64,000 nucleotides of DNA from assembly GCF_010882125.1 (NCBI RefSeq), contig NZ_JAAGVZ010000005.1, positions 62,001 through 126,000 on the forward strand, given 5' to 3'. A program made the position numbers and the translations under genes. Of this stretch, positions 37,194 to 44,405 are shown piece by piece; position 1 is the first letter of the stretch, and each line of letters starts with the position of its first letter. Source of the stretch: Peribacillus alkalitolerans (GTDB lineage Bacteria > Bacillota > Bacilli > Bacillales > DSM-1321). Under the pieces are notes generated by a model. The model was not told where the DNA came from. It worked only from the letters and a program-made list of their open reading frames with translations, and made no database searches.

Positions 37194-37222
37194 ATTGTAG
37201 CGAATGAACGTTCGGATAAAAA
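37194..37222 (-). promoter_or_regulatory. Promoter of mrfAB
   Basis: TTTTTA (37217-37222) and TACAAT (37194-37199), 17-bp spacer, about 22 bp upstream of the mrfA ATG. The -35 is weak. Confidence 0.5.
37201..37214. promoter_or_regulatory. LexA-like (SOS) box in the mrfA promoter
   Basis: CGAACGTTCATTCG (minus strand) matches nine of ten positions of the Bacillus LexA box CGAAC-N4-GTTCG. It lies between the -35 and -10, as in SOS-controlled promoters. Confidence 0.55.
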
Positions 37223-37370
37223 GAGGAATTACTGGAATTTCTGGATAAATGTCATTCATTCTTTGAAAATATTGGCTTCCACTCCAATCAACTAATACCA
37301 AAGCAACAATGGGATTAATCATGGCTTTAAAAGAAAAAAGAGACTCTTAATAGAGTCTCACAGATTGTCG

Positions 37371-37410
37371 ACAAATGGTATCGAGGGTACGCTTTCTCGA
37401 TACCATTTGT
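37371..37410 (+). terminator. Hairpin at the left border of the IS remnant
   Basis: The stem ACAAATGGTATCGAG/CTCGATACCATTTGT is followed by CATTTTTG on the plus strand. It may be part of the element end. Confidence 0.5.
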
Positions 37411-37440
37411 CATTTTTGATATATGTATTGTAGAAGAAAA

Positions 37441-37572
37441 GGTTGATTTCCGCTCCAGGCGCTTGCTTTCCGGGGGACGTTCGCCGAGCCTCCTCGTCGC
37501 TACTGCTCCTGCGGGGTCTCGTCTGTAACGCTAATCCCCCAGGAGTCAAGCGCCTTCCGCTCCAATCAAACC
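37441..37572 (+). repeat. Palindromic repeat R4 (diverged relative)
   Basis: 132 bp: GCTCCAGGCGCTTGCTTTCC at the left and GTCAAGCGCC with CCGCTCCAATCAA at the right. It follows the family plan but has a different middle and lacks the outer AT-rich ends. Confidence 0.7.
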
Positions 37573-37579
37573 GTGTCCT

Positions 37580-37880
37580 TGAAAAATCAACTTAAGGCTT
37601 TTTCCCATGTTCTTCTCCAACCAAATTCAGTTCTATTTGAAGCTTATTTTCATACGCTCGTGTTTCTCTTCAAACGATTTTCTAATCAAATTTTTGTTTA
37701 TGCGCGCTCGCCTTTGACGTGTTTGGAATCATATGATCTGAATGTAGAAGCCTATGATCCATAATCTATTTTAAAATATGGTAGAAAATTTGTTCGAATA
37801 CATCGGAGTCTTGATAACGACGCTCATAATTTTTACGTGCTTTGGTATGAATGATTTTTAGTCTTGATCGTGTTTTACCT
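37580..37880 (-). pseudogene. IS1182-type transposase fragment
   Basis: On the minus strand the sequence reads IIHTKARKNYERRYQDSDVF and EQIFYHILK, then a stop, then IMDHRLLHSDHM and KASAHKQKFD, with further stops before ENKLQIELN and GEEHGKKP. Order and wording match the central region of IS1182-family transposases. At least three stops or frame changes interrupt it, and both ends are missing. It is non-functional. Confidence 0.75.
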
Positions 37881-37900
37881 CAAAATTATGTACGATCATC

Positions 37901-38027
37901 GTTGATTGGAGCGGAGGGCGACGACTCCTGCGGGAAAAGCGTGAAACTTGAGACCCCGCACGAGCGTAGCGAAGGAGGAGGCTCAAGCCACGCCCGCGGA
38001 AAGCGTTCGCCCTTCGCTGCAATCAAC
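37901..38027 (-). repeat. Palindromic repeat R5 (diverged relative, opposite orientation)
   Basis: 127 bp with ends GTTGATTGGAGCGGAGGGCG and CGCCCTTCGCTGCAATCAAC, which form an imperfect inverted pair. Same layout as R4, inverted relative to it. Confidence 0.7.
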
Positions 38028-38068
38028 TTCTCTAGTTCTTAGCAACTTCTTTCATTGGAAAAGAAAAA

Positions 38069-38138
38069 AGACTGTAGACAAACTCGAAAATCTTCGTGTT
38101 TGTCTACAGTCTGAGAGACTCTTTTTAGAGTCTCAGTG
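38069..38138. terminator. Double hairpin at the right border of the IS remnant
   Basis: AGACTGTAGACAAAC pairs with GTTTGTCTACAGTCT, and then TGAGAGACTC pairs with GAGTCTCA. It lies downstream of hcp (minus strand) and may act as its terminator. Confidence 0.5.
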
Positions 38139-38188
38139 TTTACCTTAATATCAATAGGCTCTTTTCACATTAATTGTAAAACAGCCTA

Positions 38189-39478
38189 TCATAAAGATAA
38201 CATTGCTTCCATATCTTCGTGAGCGTTACCAATCAGCTTGAGGTTGAAATTCTCCTGTAATACATTTAATACACCTTCAGAAATAAATTCAGGTGGTTTT
38301 GGCCCAATTCGAATATCCTGGATCCCTAAGCTGAATAATCCCAATAAAATAGCTACAGCCTTTTGTTCAAACCAAGAAAGAACGATGCTCACTGGCAATT
38401 CATTGACTGTGCAACCAAACGCATCTGCTAGTGCGGCTGCTATTTTAATTGTTGAAATTGAATTGTTACATTGACCGAGGTCAATATATCTTGAGATATT
38501 CGTGCCTGGGACAACCCCATATTCTACATCGTTGAATCGATATTTACCGCATGATGTTGTCAAAATGACTGCCTCTGGAGGCAAACTTGTTGCTAATTCC
38601 CGATAATACTCCCCGCCTTTCCCAGGTGCATCACAACCAGCAATCACGAAGAAGCGCTTAATTTTACCTGCCTTTACTGCATCTATGACTTCAGGGGCAA
38701 TCCCTAATACAGTATTATGGTGAAACCCAGTTAGTAAAGTCTCATCAGACTCTATCATTGCTTCAGGAAGATCCAATGCTTTAGTAATTAATGGAGAGAA
38801 ATCATCATTTTCGATTTTAGCAACGCCTTCTAGACCCGCTACCTCATATGTGAAGAATCGATCACTGTAAGTTCCCTTGATAGGCATGACACAATTAGTC
38901 GTTGCCAAGATAGCGCCTGGAAACTTTTCAAAAAGGCGACGTTGATCAAACCAAGCTTTACCGATATTTCCTTTTAAATGAGGATATTTTTTCAAGGCAG
39001 GGTATCCGTGAGCTGGTAACATCTCAGAATGAGTATAAATGTTTATACCTTTTCCTTCTGTTTGCTTCAACAATTGCTCTAAGGCAAAGAGATTGTGTCC
39101 AGTAACCACAATGCATTTCCCTTCAATTTTGTTTTGCGATACACGAATTGGTTCAGGTACACCAAGACGTTCTGTATGGGCATGATCAAGCAACTCCATC
39201 ACCCGTAATGCAGATGTACCGACTTTCATAGCCATATCAATATGCTCTTGAACATTAAAATTCGAGTTAGTCAATGTCATATATAATGCTTCATGAGTGA
39301 CTTTATCTACAAAATGGTCGGTATAACCTAATTGTGATGCATGATTTCTATAAGCTGCTATTCCCTTTAATGCAAAAATCATCGTATCCTGCAAACTGGC
39401 AATGGTCTCATCTTTACCACAAACCCCAATAACTTTACAGCCCCCTGTTGGCGTTTGTTCACATTGATGACAAAACAT
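38189..39478 (-). CDS. hcp: Hybrid-cluster protein (Hcp), short class III form
   Basis: Iron-sulfur enzyme that reduces hydroxylamine or nitric oxide and protects against nitrosative stress under low oxygen. 429 residues, against about 540 in common Hcps. The N-terminal cluster motif is C3-x2-C6-x7-C14-x5-C20. Hybrid-cluster ligands are visible in GCDAPGKGG, TTSCGKYRF and GQCNN. The missing 110 residues correspond to the extra helical domain, which marks class III proteins. No hcr reductase gene is adjacent. A perfect Fnr-type palindrome lies upstream. GAGGGG precedes the ATG. Confidence 0.92.
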   Translation of the reverse strand: MFCHQCEQTPTGGCKVIGVCGKDETIASLQDTMIFALKGIAAYRNHASQLGYTDHFVDKVTHEALYMTLTNSNFNVQEHIDMAMKVGTSALRVMELLDHAHTERLGVPEPIRVSQNKIEGKCIVVTGHNLFALEQLLKQTEGKGINIYTHSEMLPAHGYPALKKYPHLKGNIGKAWFDQRRLFEKFPGAILATTNCVMPIKGTYSDRFFTYEVAGLEGVAKIENDDFSPLITKALDLPEAMIESDETLLTGFHHNTVLGIAPEVIDAVKAGKIKRFFVIAGCDAPGKGGEYYRELATSLPPEAVILTTSCGKYRFNDVEYGVVPGTNISRYIDLGQCNNSISTIKIAAALADAFGCTVNELPVSIVLSWFEQKAVAILLGLFSLGIQDIRIGPKPPEFISEGVLNVLQENFNLKLIGNAHEDMEAMLSL

Positions 39479-39535
39479 ACAATCCCCTCGCTTTCCTTTG
39501 ATAAGTTCAGCTTACAAGATACTCTCGAAGATTTA

Positions 39536-39551
39536 TGTGATGTTCCTCACA
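39536..39551. promoter_or_regulatory. Perfect Fnr/CRP-type palindrome upstream of hcp
   Basis: TGTGA-TGTTCC-TCACA matches the Fnr consensus in all ten fixed positions. A TAAGCT -10 at 39509-39514 (minus strand) would put it at -41.5; the alternative -10 TATCTT would give -34.5. Confidence 0.7.
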
Positions 39552-39705
39552 TTTTTTGAAAGTTCACGAATCGTCCATAAATGTAAATAAATTCTGCTCC
39601 CACATAAAGATGAAGTATTGAATGTAACCATCACTCTCAATTATGCATACAATTTTATTAGACCTTTTCAGGCATTTGCCTATTTTTCAGAAAGGAGTTA
39701 CTAGA

Positions 39706-40179
39706 ATGACGCAAAAAAACGATGAACAAAAGGGTATTGTAAAACGAGAGAAGAAAGACATTTTTTCGGAGTGGATGAATACTATAGACGATCTTTTTGG
39801 AGAAAAACCAATCAATGGAATTTTACAATCAATGGATTCATTCTTTACCAATGCTTCCTTGTCAAGAGGGCTCGCCATTAAACTTGAAGAAAATCAAAAT
39901 GATTATGTAATATCTGTAGAATTACCTGGTGTGAAAAAAAATCAAATTGAGATTGAGTGCTTTAATCAATCCTTATCTATAACTGTAAATCAGAAAGAAT
40001 TAATTCAAGAAAAAAATGTAGATAAAGGAACTTTATTTAGTAAATCTTCTTCTCAAACACTTTCAAGAGCCATCTCCTTCCCTAAACCAATTGTAGCTAG
40101 CAAAATAACAGCAAATCATGAAGATGGCATTCTAAAAATATCTATACCTAAACAAAGAGGCACTGTAATTGATTTATAA
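39706..40179 (+). CDS. Hsp20/alpha-crystallin small heat-shock protein
   Basis: 157 residues. The alpha-crystallin domain covers about 60-155 with VISVELPGVKKNQIEI and the C-terminal part DGILKISIPK; the I-x-I/V-type tail is IVIDL-like (TVIDL). ATP-independent holdase for unfolding proteins. The frame opens at 39643, but the ATG at 39706 has AAAGGAG nine bases upstream. It is divergent from hcp. Spore-associated relatives exist in Bacillus, but no sporulation promoter was identified. Confidence 0.85.
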   Translation: MTQKNDEQKGIVKREKKDIFSEWMNTIDDLFGEKPINGILQSMDSFFTNASLSRGLAIKLEENQNDYVISVELPGVKKNQIEIECFNQSLSITVNQKELIQEKNVDKGTLFSKSSSQTLSRAISFPKPIVASKITANHEDGILKISIPKQRGTVIDL

Positions 40180-40237
40180 AACTAAGTTGTAAATTGTAGA
40201 ATTACTCATGATTTCCGAGTTACATTTGATAAAACCA

Positions 40238-40293
40238 AATAGGATGTCTGTAATGACTCTGCTAAAGGTCATCCTAGACATCCTATTTTTATT
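40238..40293 (+). terminator. Terminator of the hsp20 gene
   Basis: The arms AATAGGATGTCT/AGACATCCTATT enclose an inner stem GAC/GTC region and are followed by TTTATT. Repeat R6 begins at the very next base. Confidence 0.75.
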
Positions 40294-40565
40294 GGCTGTT
40301 TTCTTAAGGTTTGTTGCATTTTAAGTGAATTTAACTTTATATATCTGAGTTGATTGTAGCGGAGGGCACTTGAATCCTCGAAAATGCATTCGCATTTCCT
40401 ATGCGGTGTTCATTCGAGCAAGCTTATTCAATGTCCTGCGGGAAAAAGAGGGAATTGGGAGACCCCACAGGCGGTAAAGCCGAGGAGGCTCCCATCCCTC
40501 CCCGCTTAAAAGCAAGTGCCTGGAGCGCAAATCAACGGACAAACTTTTAAATGTCTAAAACAGCC
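40294..40565 (-). repeat. Intergenic palindromic repeat, copy R6 (long form, reversed)
   Basis: 272 bp with ends GGCTGTTTT and AAAACAGCC, the clearest terminal inverted repeats of the set. It contains the 61-bp module (about 40375-40435). It is in the opposite orientation to R1, R2, R3, R7 and R8 and ends 27 bp from the yppG stop. Confidence 0.85.
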
Positions 40566-40591
40566 ATCTATGTTAAAATACAGCCTTTTCT

Positions 40592-41416
40592 TTAAACGGA
40601 GGTGGTTTTAAAGAAGCTTCCAAGTCCTTTAAACATACCTTGTACTTGGTTAACCGTTCCCATCATTTGCCCTGCTGTGCTCATCATTTTATTAATATCA
40701 ATTGAACCGTCCTGAGTTTTGAATTGATTCATAATAGATGAAATACCTGATGGTTGTTGTTTTTGCATAAAACTTTTTTTCGGATAAGGATTAGGATACT
40801 GCATCCCTGGATTATTTATTGGATCAGGCTGCTGTTGCAGTGGATTTGCAAAAAGGCTTTGTGTTTGTTTAGGAACGTAACCCATTTGTGGTGAAGGAGC
40901 AAATGGTTGATGAATATATTGATTAGGCATATTCACACCGAAATGTGGTTGGCCTGGCAGTACTTGTTGAGCTGGTAGTGCTTGTTGGCCTGGCAGTCCT
41001 TGTTGAGCTGCTAGTGCTTGTTGGGCTGCTAGTGCTTGTTGGCCTGGCAGTGCTTGTTGAGCTGCTAGTGCTTGTTGAGTTGCAAGTGCTTGTTGGGCTG
41101 CTAGTGCTTGTTGAGGTGGCAGTGCTTGTTGACCGCCTTGTGGTGAAAAAGGCTGAATTGCATTAGGATAATGTCCTGGATAAGCGTTTCCCATAAACCC
41201 TGCACTTTCAAGAGGAAATCCATTTTGAAAATGATCAAACCCGATAACTCCATGCTGTTGATACATTGGATTAGTTGGATAATGACTATTTGACTCCATA
41301 TTCGATTGCATCATCATAGCATGGTTCAAAGTGAAACCAGAGTATTCCTGAGGTGCATAAGAATAGGGAAGGTTTCTTTGACCTTGCACCTGCCAAGGAA
41401 GGTTCTGAAACATCAT
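40592..41416 (-). CDS. yppG: YppG-type spore coat protein with hexapeptide repeats
   Basis: 274 residues. The C-terminal YppG domain (about 205-274) contains GISSIMNQFKTQDGSIDINK and MFKGLGSFFK. The middle (about 92-155) holds some eleven copies of the hexapeptide type ALAAQQ with variants ALPGQQ, ALATQQ and ALPPQQ, which makes the protein more than twice the length of B. subtilis YppG. Spore coat location is inferred from the family. AAGGGAAA precedes the ATG. Confidence 0.85.
   Translation of the reverse strand: MMFQNLPWQVQGQRNLPYSYAPQEYSGFTLNHAMMMQSNMESNSHYPTNPMYQQHGVIGFDHFQNGFPLESAGFMGNAYPGHYPNAIQPFSPQGGQQALPPQQALAAQQALATQQALAAQQALPGQQALAAQQALAAQQGLPGQQALPAQQVLPGQPHFGVNMPNQYIHQPFAPSPQMGYVPKQTQSLFANPLQQQPDPINNPGMQYPNPYPKKSFMQKQQPSGISSIMNQFKTQDGSIDINKMMSTAGQMMGTVNQVQGMFKGLGSFFKTTSV
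40945..41140. repeat. 18-bp tandem repeat array inside yppG
   Basis: About eleven units of an 18-bp motif (of type CTAGTGCTTGTTGAGCTG on the plus strand) encode the hexapeptides. Units are similar but not identical, with variable third and fourth codons. The array also creates a meaningless reverse frame rich in L and V. Confidence 0.85.
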
Positions 41417-41463
41417 TTTCCCTTCTTTCTTTCATAGAAATAGATGATATTACTATATGTGGG

Positions 41464-41498
41464 CAAATAAAAAAAGTGAATGTCTTTCCATTCACTCT
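41464..41498 (-). terminator. Terminator of yppE
   Basis: The stem AGTGAATG/CATTCACT is followed by TTTTTTTATTT on the minus strand, about 50 bp beyond the yppE stop. Confidence 0.75.
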
Positions 41499-41549
41499 TC
41501 AAGAAACCTTTATTCTGTTAGAATCACCTATTTCCTTTTCGTATGAAAA

Positions 41550-41912
41550 TCACATACGTGTGGAATTTGCGACCTTATTTAAATGGAATGTAACGGATTG
41601 ATAATGATCGATAAATCGTTTATAACTTGTTTTCCTATCAAATGAACTCACTGCCACATTATTTAAATTATCTATCGTTTGAATGATTCCATTCATATTT
41701 GTGTATCTTGGTTGTTCCTTTTGGATCCAATCTTGAGAAAGCTCTTCCCATTCTTTTGCTAGATGGTACACCCTATCACAAAAAGGTTTAATATCAGAGT
41801 AAAAGTCATATTCGATTTCTAAATTATTTCGTACTGATTCATATCTATTCATGCTTTGATGTGCATATTTGAGTAGTTCTATTGTTTTCTCATGTAAAGA
41901 TGTATATGTCAC
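41550..41912 (-). CDS. yppE: YppE-type helical protein (DUF1798)
   Basis: A 120-residue all-helical protein of the DUF1798 family, recognised from length, position among the ypp genes and KEWEELSQDWIQKEQPRY. Function unknown; a helical-bundle structure is known for the family. GTG at 41912 is the only in-frame start that keeps the conserved N-terminus; its ribosome site is weak. A terminator follows. Confidence 0.8.
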   Translation of the reverse strand: MTYTSLHEKTIELLKYAHQSMNRYESVRNNLEIEYDFYSDIKPFCDRVYHLAKEWEELSQDWIQKEQPRYTNMNGIIQTIDNLNNVAVSSFDRKTSYKRFIDHYQSVTFHLNKVANSTRM

Positions 41913-41980
41913 CAGCCATCAACATTCCCTTCTTAGTGTATGAAACTAGTATAAAGAATCTGTTAATAGCTGTAAATAAA

Positions 41981-42250
41981 CTAGTATCCAAGCTTCGGCT
42001 GGATTGGAATTGAATGATTTTTGCTTCTCTTCCTTTGGTTAGGTTGTTGTTGCTCATTAATTCTAAATCTTCTCTCTGAAGCTTGAAGGTTATATTCTAA
42101 CTTCATGATCATTGATTGTTGTTGATCGATATATCGAGATTGTTCATTTTTAACACCATCTGAGATTGCAACTTCCAAAGCGTCAAGCTGCAATGCGATT
42201 CCCTCTAACATGTTTATGATTTCTTGTTTCCCGATTCTTTTGTTATCCAT
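41981..42250 (-). CDS. Small hypothetical protein at the yppD position
   Basis: 89 residues: a helical N-terminal two thirds (QEIINMLEGIALQLDALEVA) of coiled-coil character and a basic, Q/N/R-rich tail. GAGGAGG lies at good distance from the ATG at 42250. By gene order it corresponds to B. subtilis yppD, but I cannot confirm homology from sequence. No function proposed. Confidence 0.65.
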   Translation of the reverse strand: MDNKRIGKQEIINMLEGIALQLDALEVAISDGVKNEQSRYIDQQQSMIMKLEYNLQASERRFRINEQQQPNQRKRSKNHSIPIQPKLGY

Positions 42251-42490
42251 AAATATTCCTCCTCAATATCATTGTATATAATATTTCTTCCTGATTTTTC
42301 TATCACCTTCCACACTGACAAAACTAGAAGTAAATCGCCAAAGAAAGTGGCTAGATGTCATTTTTCGCAAATAATTCGACAACTCGAAAAGCGGAAGCGC
42401 CAGTTCAAATTCCAAAAGCTAATACTTTGATTAAATGCGCATACAATACTCTGCACTTGAAACAATAATAGGAAAAGGAGGTGAGGGAAA

Positions 42491-42601
42491 ATGGCAAAAA
42501 ACCAAGGTGATAAAACCAAACAAGGTAAGAAGAACGAAGCGGAAACAAAAGCTGCTTATGGGAATCCAAAATTAACAGGCCCTAATCGACCTTCTACATA
42601 A
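42491..42601 (+). CDS. sspM: Small acid-soluble spore protein SspM-like, 36 residues
   Basis: The ORF starts MAKNQGDKTKQGKKNEAETK and ends KLTGPNRPST. The ending GPNRPST, basic composition and size match B. subtilis SspM, a minor spore protein made in the forespore. AAAGGAGGTGAGG precedes the ATG and a terminator follows at 42616. A CATACAA sequence at about 42439 could be a sigma-G -10 element, but the -35 is unclear. It is opposite in strand to its neighbours. Confidence 0.75.
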   Translation: MAKNQGDKTKQGKKNEAETKAAYGNPKLTGPNRPST

Positions 42602-42615
42602 ATACTTGATGCCTT

Positions 42616-42645
42616 GAGACTGATAAATATCAGTCTCCTTTTTTA
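42616..42645 (+). terminator. Terminator of sspM
   Basis: The perfect stem GAGACTGAT/ATCAGTCTC is followed by CTTTTTT. It overlaps the 3' end of yppC on the other strand. Confidence 0.8.
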
Positions 42646-43613
42646 AATAGGCTTTCGATAGACATTAAAGCCTGAAGTTGAAGTTGTTTCTTTTTATACC
42701 AATCATTCAATAAAATGGTTTCCTCAAAAGTTGGTGATTCGTGCCACATTTTTTTTATTTTTTTCCCCTTATCCCATTGATTGGGATGATTATTATGATG
42801 AGTAATAATTGGATAGGTGGTTCGAAGAAATGGAGTATTCCTCCTTTTCTTGTATGGGAAGTATTGTTCATAATCCAATCTTGAACCTGTATGTTCAGTA
42901 TGAATAGAAAACTTTAAAAATAGGGGAAACAGTTCTTGATTAAATAATATCGACCCCAGCCTTTTCCCTAACTCGATCCGACTGTCAATTTTTCTAAACT
43001 TCGATACACTAGCACCATATAAATCCCCATTTAAAGTCGGAAAAATGACTGTGCTAAAATGAAAGTAGTCCTGCAATCCAAAAACGAAAGAACGAAATAC
43101 TTTCTTTTTTAGGCTGCTATGTTCAATTACTGGTTCTTGAATGATATTTTGTTCATTAATTATCAGAGAAACCAATAATCGTTTTTCGTCTCTTAATCCC
43201 CAAAACCTCCTCCATTCACTCATGATGAATTCTGAATTATTGAAATACACGCCAAGGTGAAACATTGGCATATTAAGTTTCGTCGAATAATGATAGAGCA
43301 ACAACTGTGGGTACGCATCCTGAAATATCAGCCAGTTTGCTCTTTCGTATGTCATAAAAAGTGTATGTCGAAAGTCAATAGGAAGAACTTTGGGAAACCA
43401 TTCTCCTTCAAGATCACACATGTTGTAGCCTGCATTCCTGGAAACCATACTCGCCAAAAAAGACCACTTTACTTCAGGATGAAAATTAAAATAGTTTGCA
43501 TATGCCTTTGTTCTTGATATATTATCTCTATTCCATTTTGAAGTAATTTTTTTTATCGTATTTATGAGTGACTTTTCATTATTGACTACCTGTAAGGATC
43601 CAAGATCAAACAC
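42630..43613 (-). CDS. yppC: YppC-type protein (DUF2515)
   Basis: 327 residues, matching the DUF2515 family in length and position next to recU. Recognisable segments: VKWSFLASMVSRNAGYNMCDLEG and YEQYFPYKKRR. Tryptophan- and aromatic-rich; no catalytic motif known to me. Start is GTG at 43613 behind AAGGTGAAG. Divergent from recU. In this family the function is unknown. Confidence 0.8.
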   Translation of the reverse strand: MFDLGSLQVVNNEKSLINTIKKITSKWNRDNISRTKAYANYFNFHPEVKWSFLASMVSRNAGYNMCDLEGEWFPKVLPIDFRHTLFMTYERANWLIFQDAYPQLLLYHYSTKLNMPMFHLGVYFNNSEFIMSEWRRFWGLRDEKRLLVSLIINEQNIIQEPVIEHSSLKKKVFRSFVFGLQDYFHFSTVIFPTLNGDLYGASVSKFRKIDSRIELGKRLGSILFNQELFPLFLKFSIHTEHTGSRLDYEQYFPYKKRRNTPFLRTTYPIITHHNNHPNQWDKGKKIKKMWHESPTFEETILLNDWYKKKQLQLQALMSIESLFKKGD

Positions 43614-43751
43614 AACTTCACCTTCTAAATATTAGGGATTAAATATGCAATAAGGCCTTTTCCTATTTAGGATTCAATGATATGTATCGTTTTATTCTAC
43701 ATTTCCTTTTCTTTTCTGTTATCATAGATTAGTGGTCAAGGAGGGAATAAG

Positions 43752-44369
43752 TTGGCTATACACTATCCGAATGGTAAGAAGTTTGTGACTCCACCATCTA
43801 CTTCTAACAAGGGTCCTTCTTCCATTAAAAAAGGAAGTTATTCTAACAGAGGAATGACTTTAGAAGAAGATATTAATGTAAGCAATGCCTATTACTTGGC
43901 AAACGGGATTGCAGTCATTCATAAAAAACCGACACCCATACAGATTGTCGATGTTCATTATCCTAAAAGGAGTGCTGCCGTCATTAAGGAAGCCTATTTC
44001 AAGCAGGCATCCACTACGGATTACAATGGTGTTTATAAAGGGAAATATTTAGACTTTGAAGCAAAAGAAACACAAAACCGAACATCATTCCCTTTGAAGA
44101 ATTTCCATGAGCATCAAATCACCCATATGGAACAAGTCGTTAAGCAAAATGGAATATCTTTTATTATTCTATGTTTTTCTGTAGATGCAGAAATATACCT
44201 TATGAAGGCAACCGATTTAATCCAATTTTGGAATCGGATGAAGTCCGGTGGGAGAAAATCTATAACAAAAGAAGAAATAATCCACACTTGTATTCCCATA
44301 TCGATTGGATTTCAGCCTCGAATTCATTATCTTTCCGCGGTCGATCGATTGATGGACGATCATGGATAA
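43752..44369 (+). CDS. recU: Holliday junction resolvase RecU
   Basis: Structure-specific nuclease that cuts four-way junctions during recombination and chromosome segregation. The 205 residues contain [12 protein letters not shown] (about 32-43), [20 protein letters not shown] and the PD-(D/E)xK-type site [18 protein letters not shown]. Start is TTG at 43752 behind GGAGGGAA. A TG-extended -10 (TGTTATCAT) lies about 20 bp upstream. First gene of recU-ponA, as in B. subtilis. Confidence 0.95.
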   Translation: MAIHYPNGKKFVTPPSTSNKGPSSIKKGSYSNRGMTLEEDINVSNAYYLANGIAVIHKKPTPIQIVDVHYPKRSAAVIKEAYFKQASTTDYNGVYKGKYLDFEAKETQNRTSFPLKNFHEHQITHMEQVVKQNGISFIILCFSVDAEIYLMKATDLIQFWNRMKSGGRKSITKEEIIHTCIPISIGFQPRIHYLSAVDRLMDDHG

Positions 44370-44405
44370 GTTTATCGTGCAATAAGAAAGGTAGGTAACC
44401 TTTAA

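Larger units (their letters stand above)
37335..38138. mobile_element. Decayed IS1182-type insertion element
   Basis: Both borders carry related sequence in inverted orientation. Left: AGACTCTTAATAGAGTCT followed by CAGATTGTCGACAAA. Right (complement): AGACTCTAAAAAGAGTCT followed by CAGACTGTAGACAAA. Between them lies a transposase remnant flanked by palindromic repeats R4 and R5. Boundaries are approximate; no target duplication was established. Confidence 0.6.

Noticed and set aside
40945-41166. Rightward ORF rich in L and V
   Set aside because: It is the antisense reading of the yppG 18-bp repeats.
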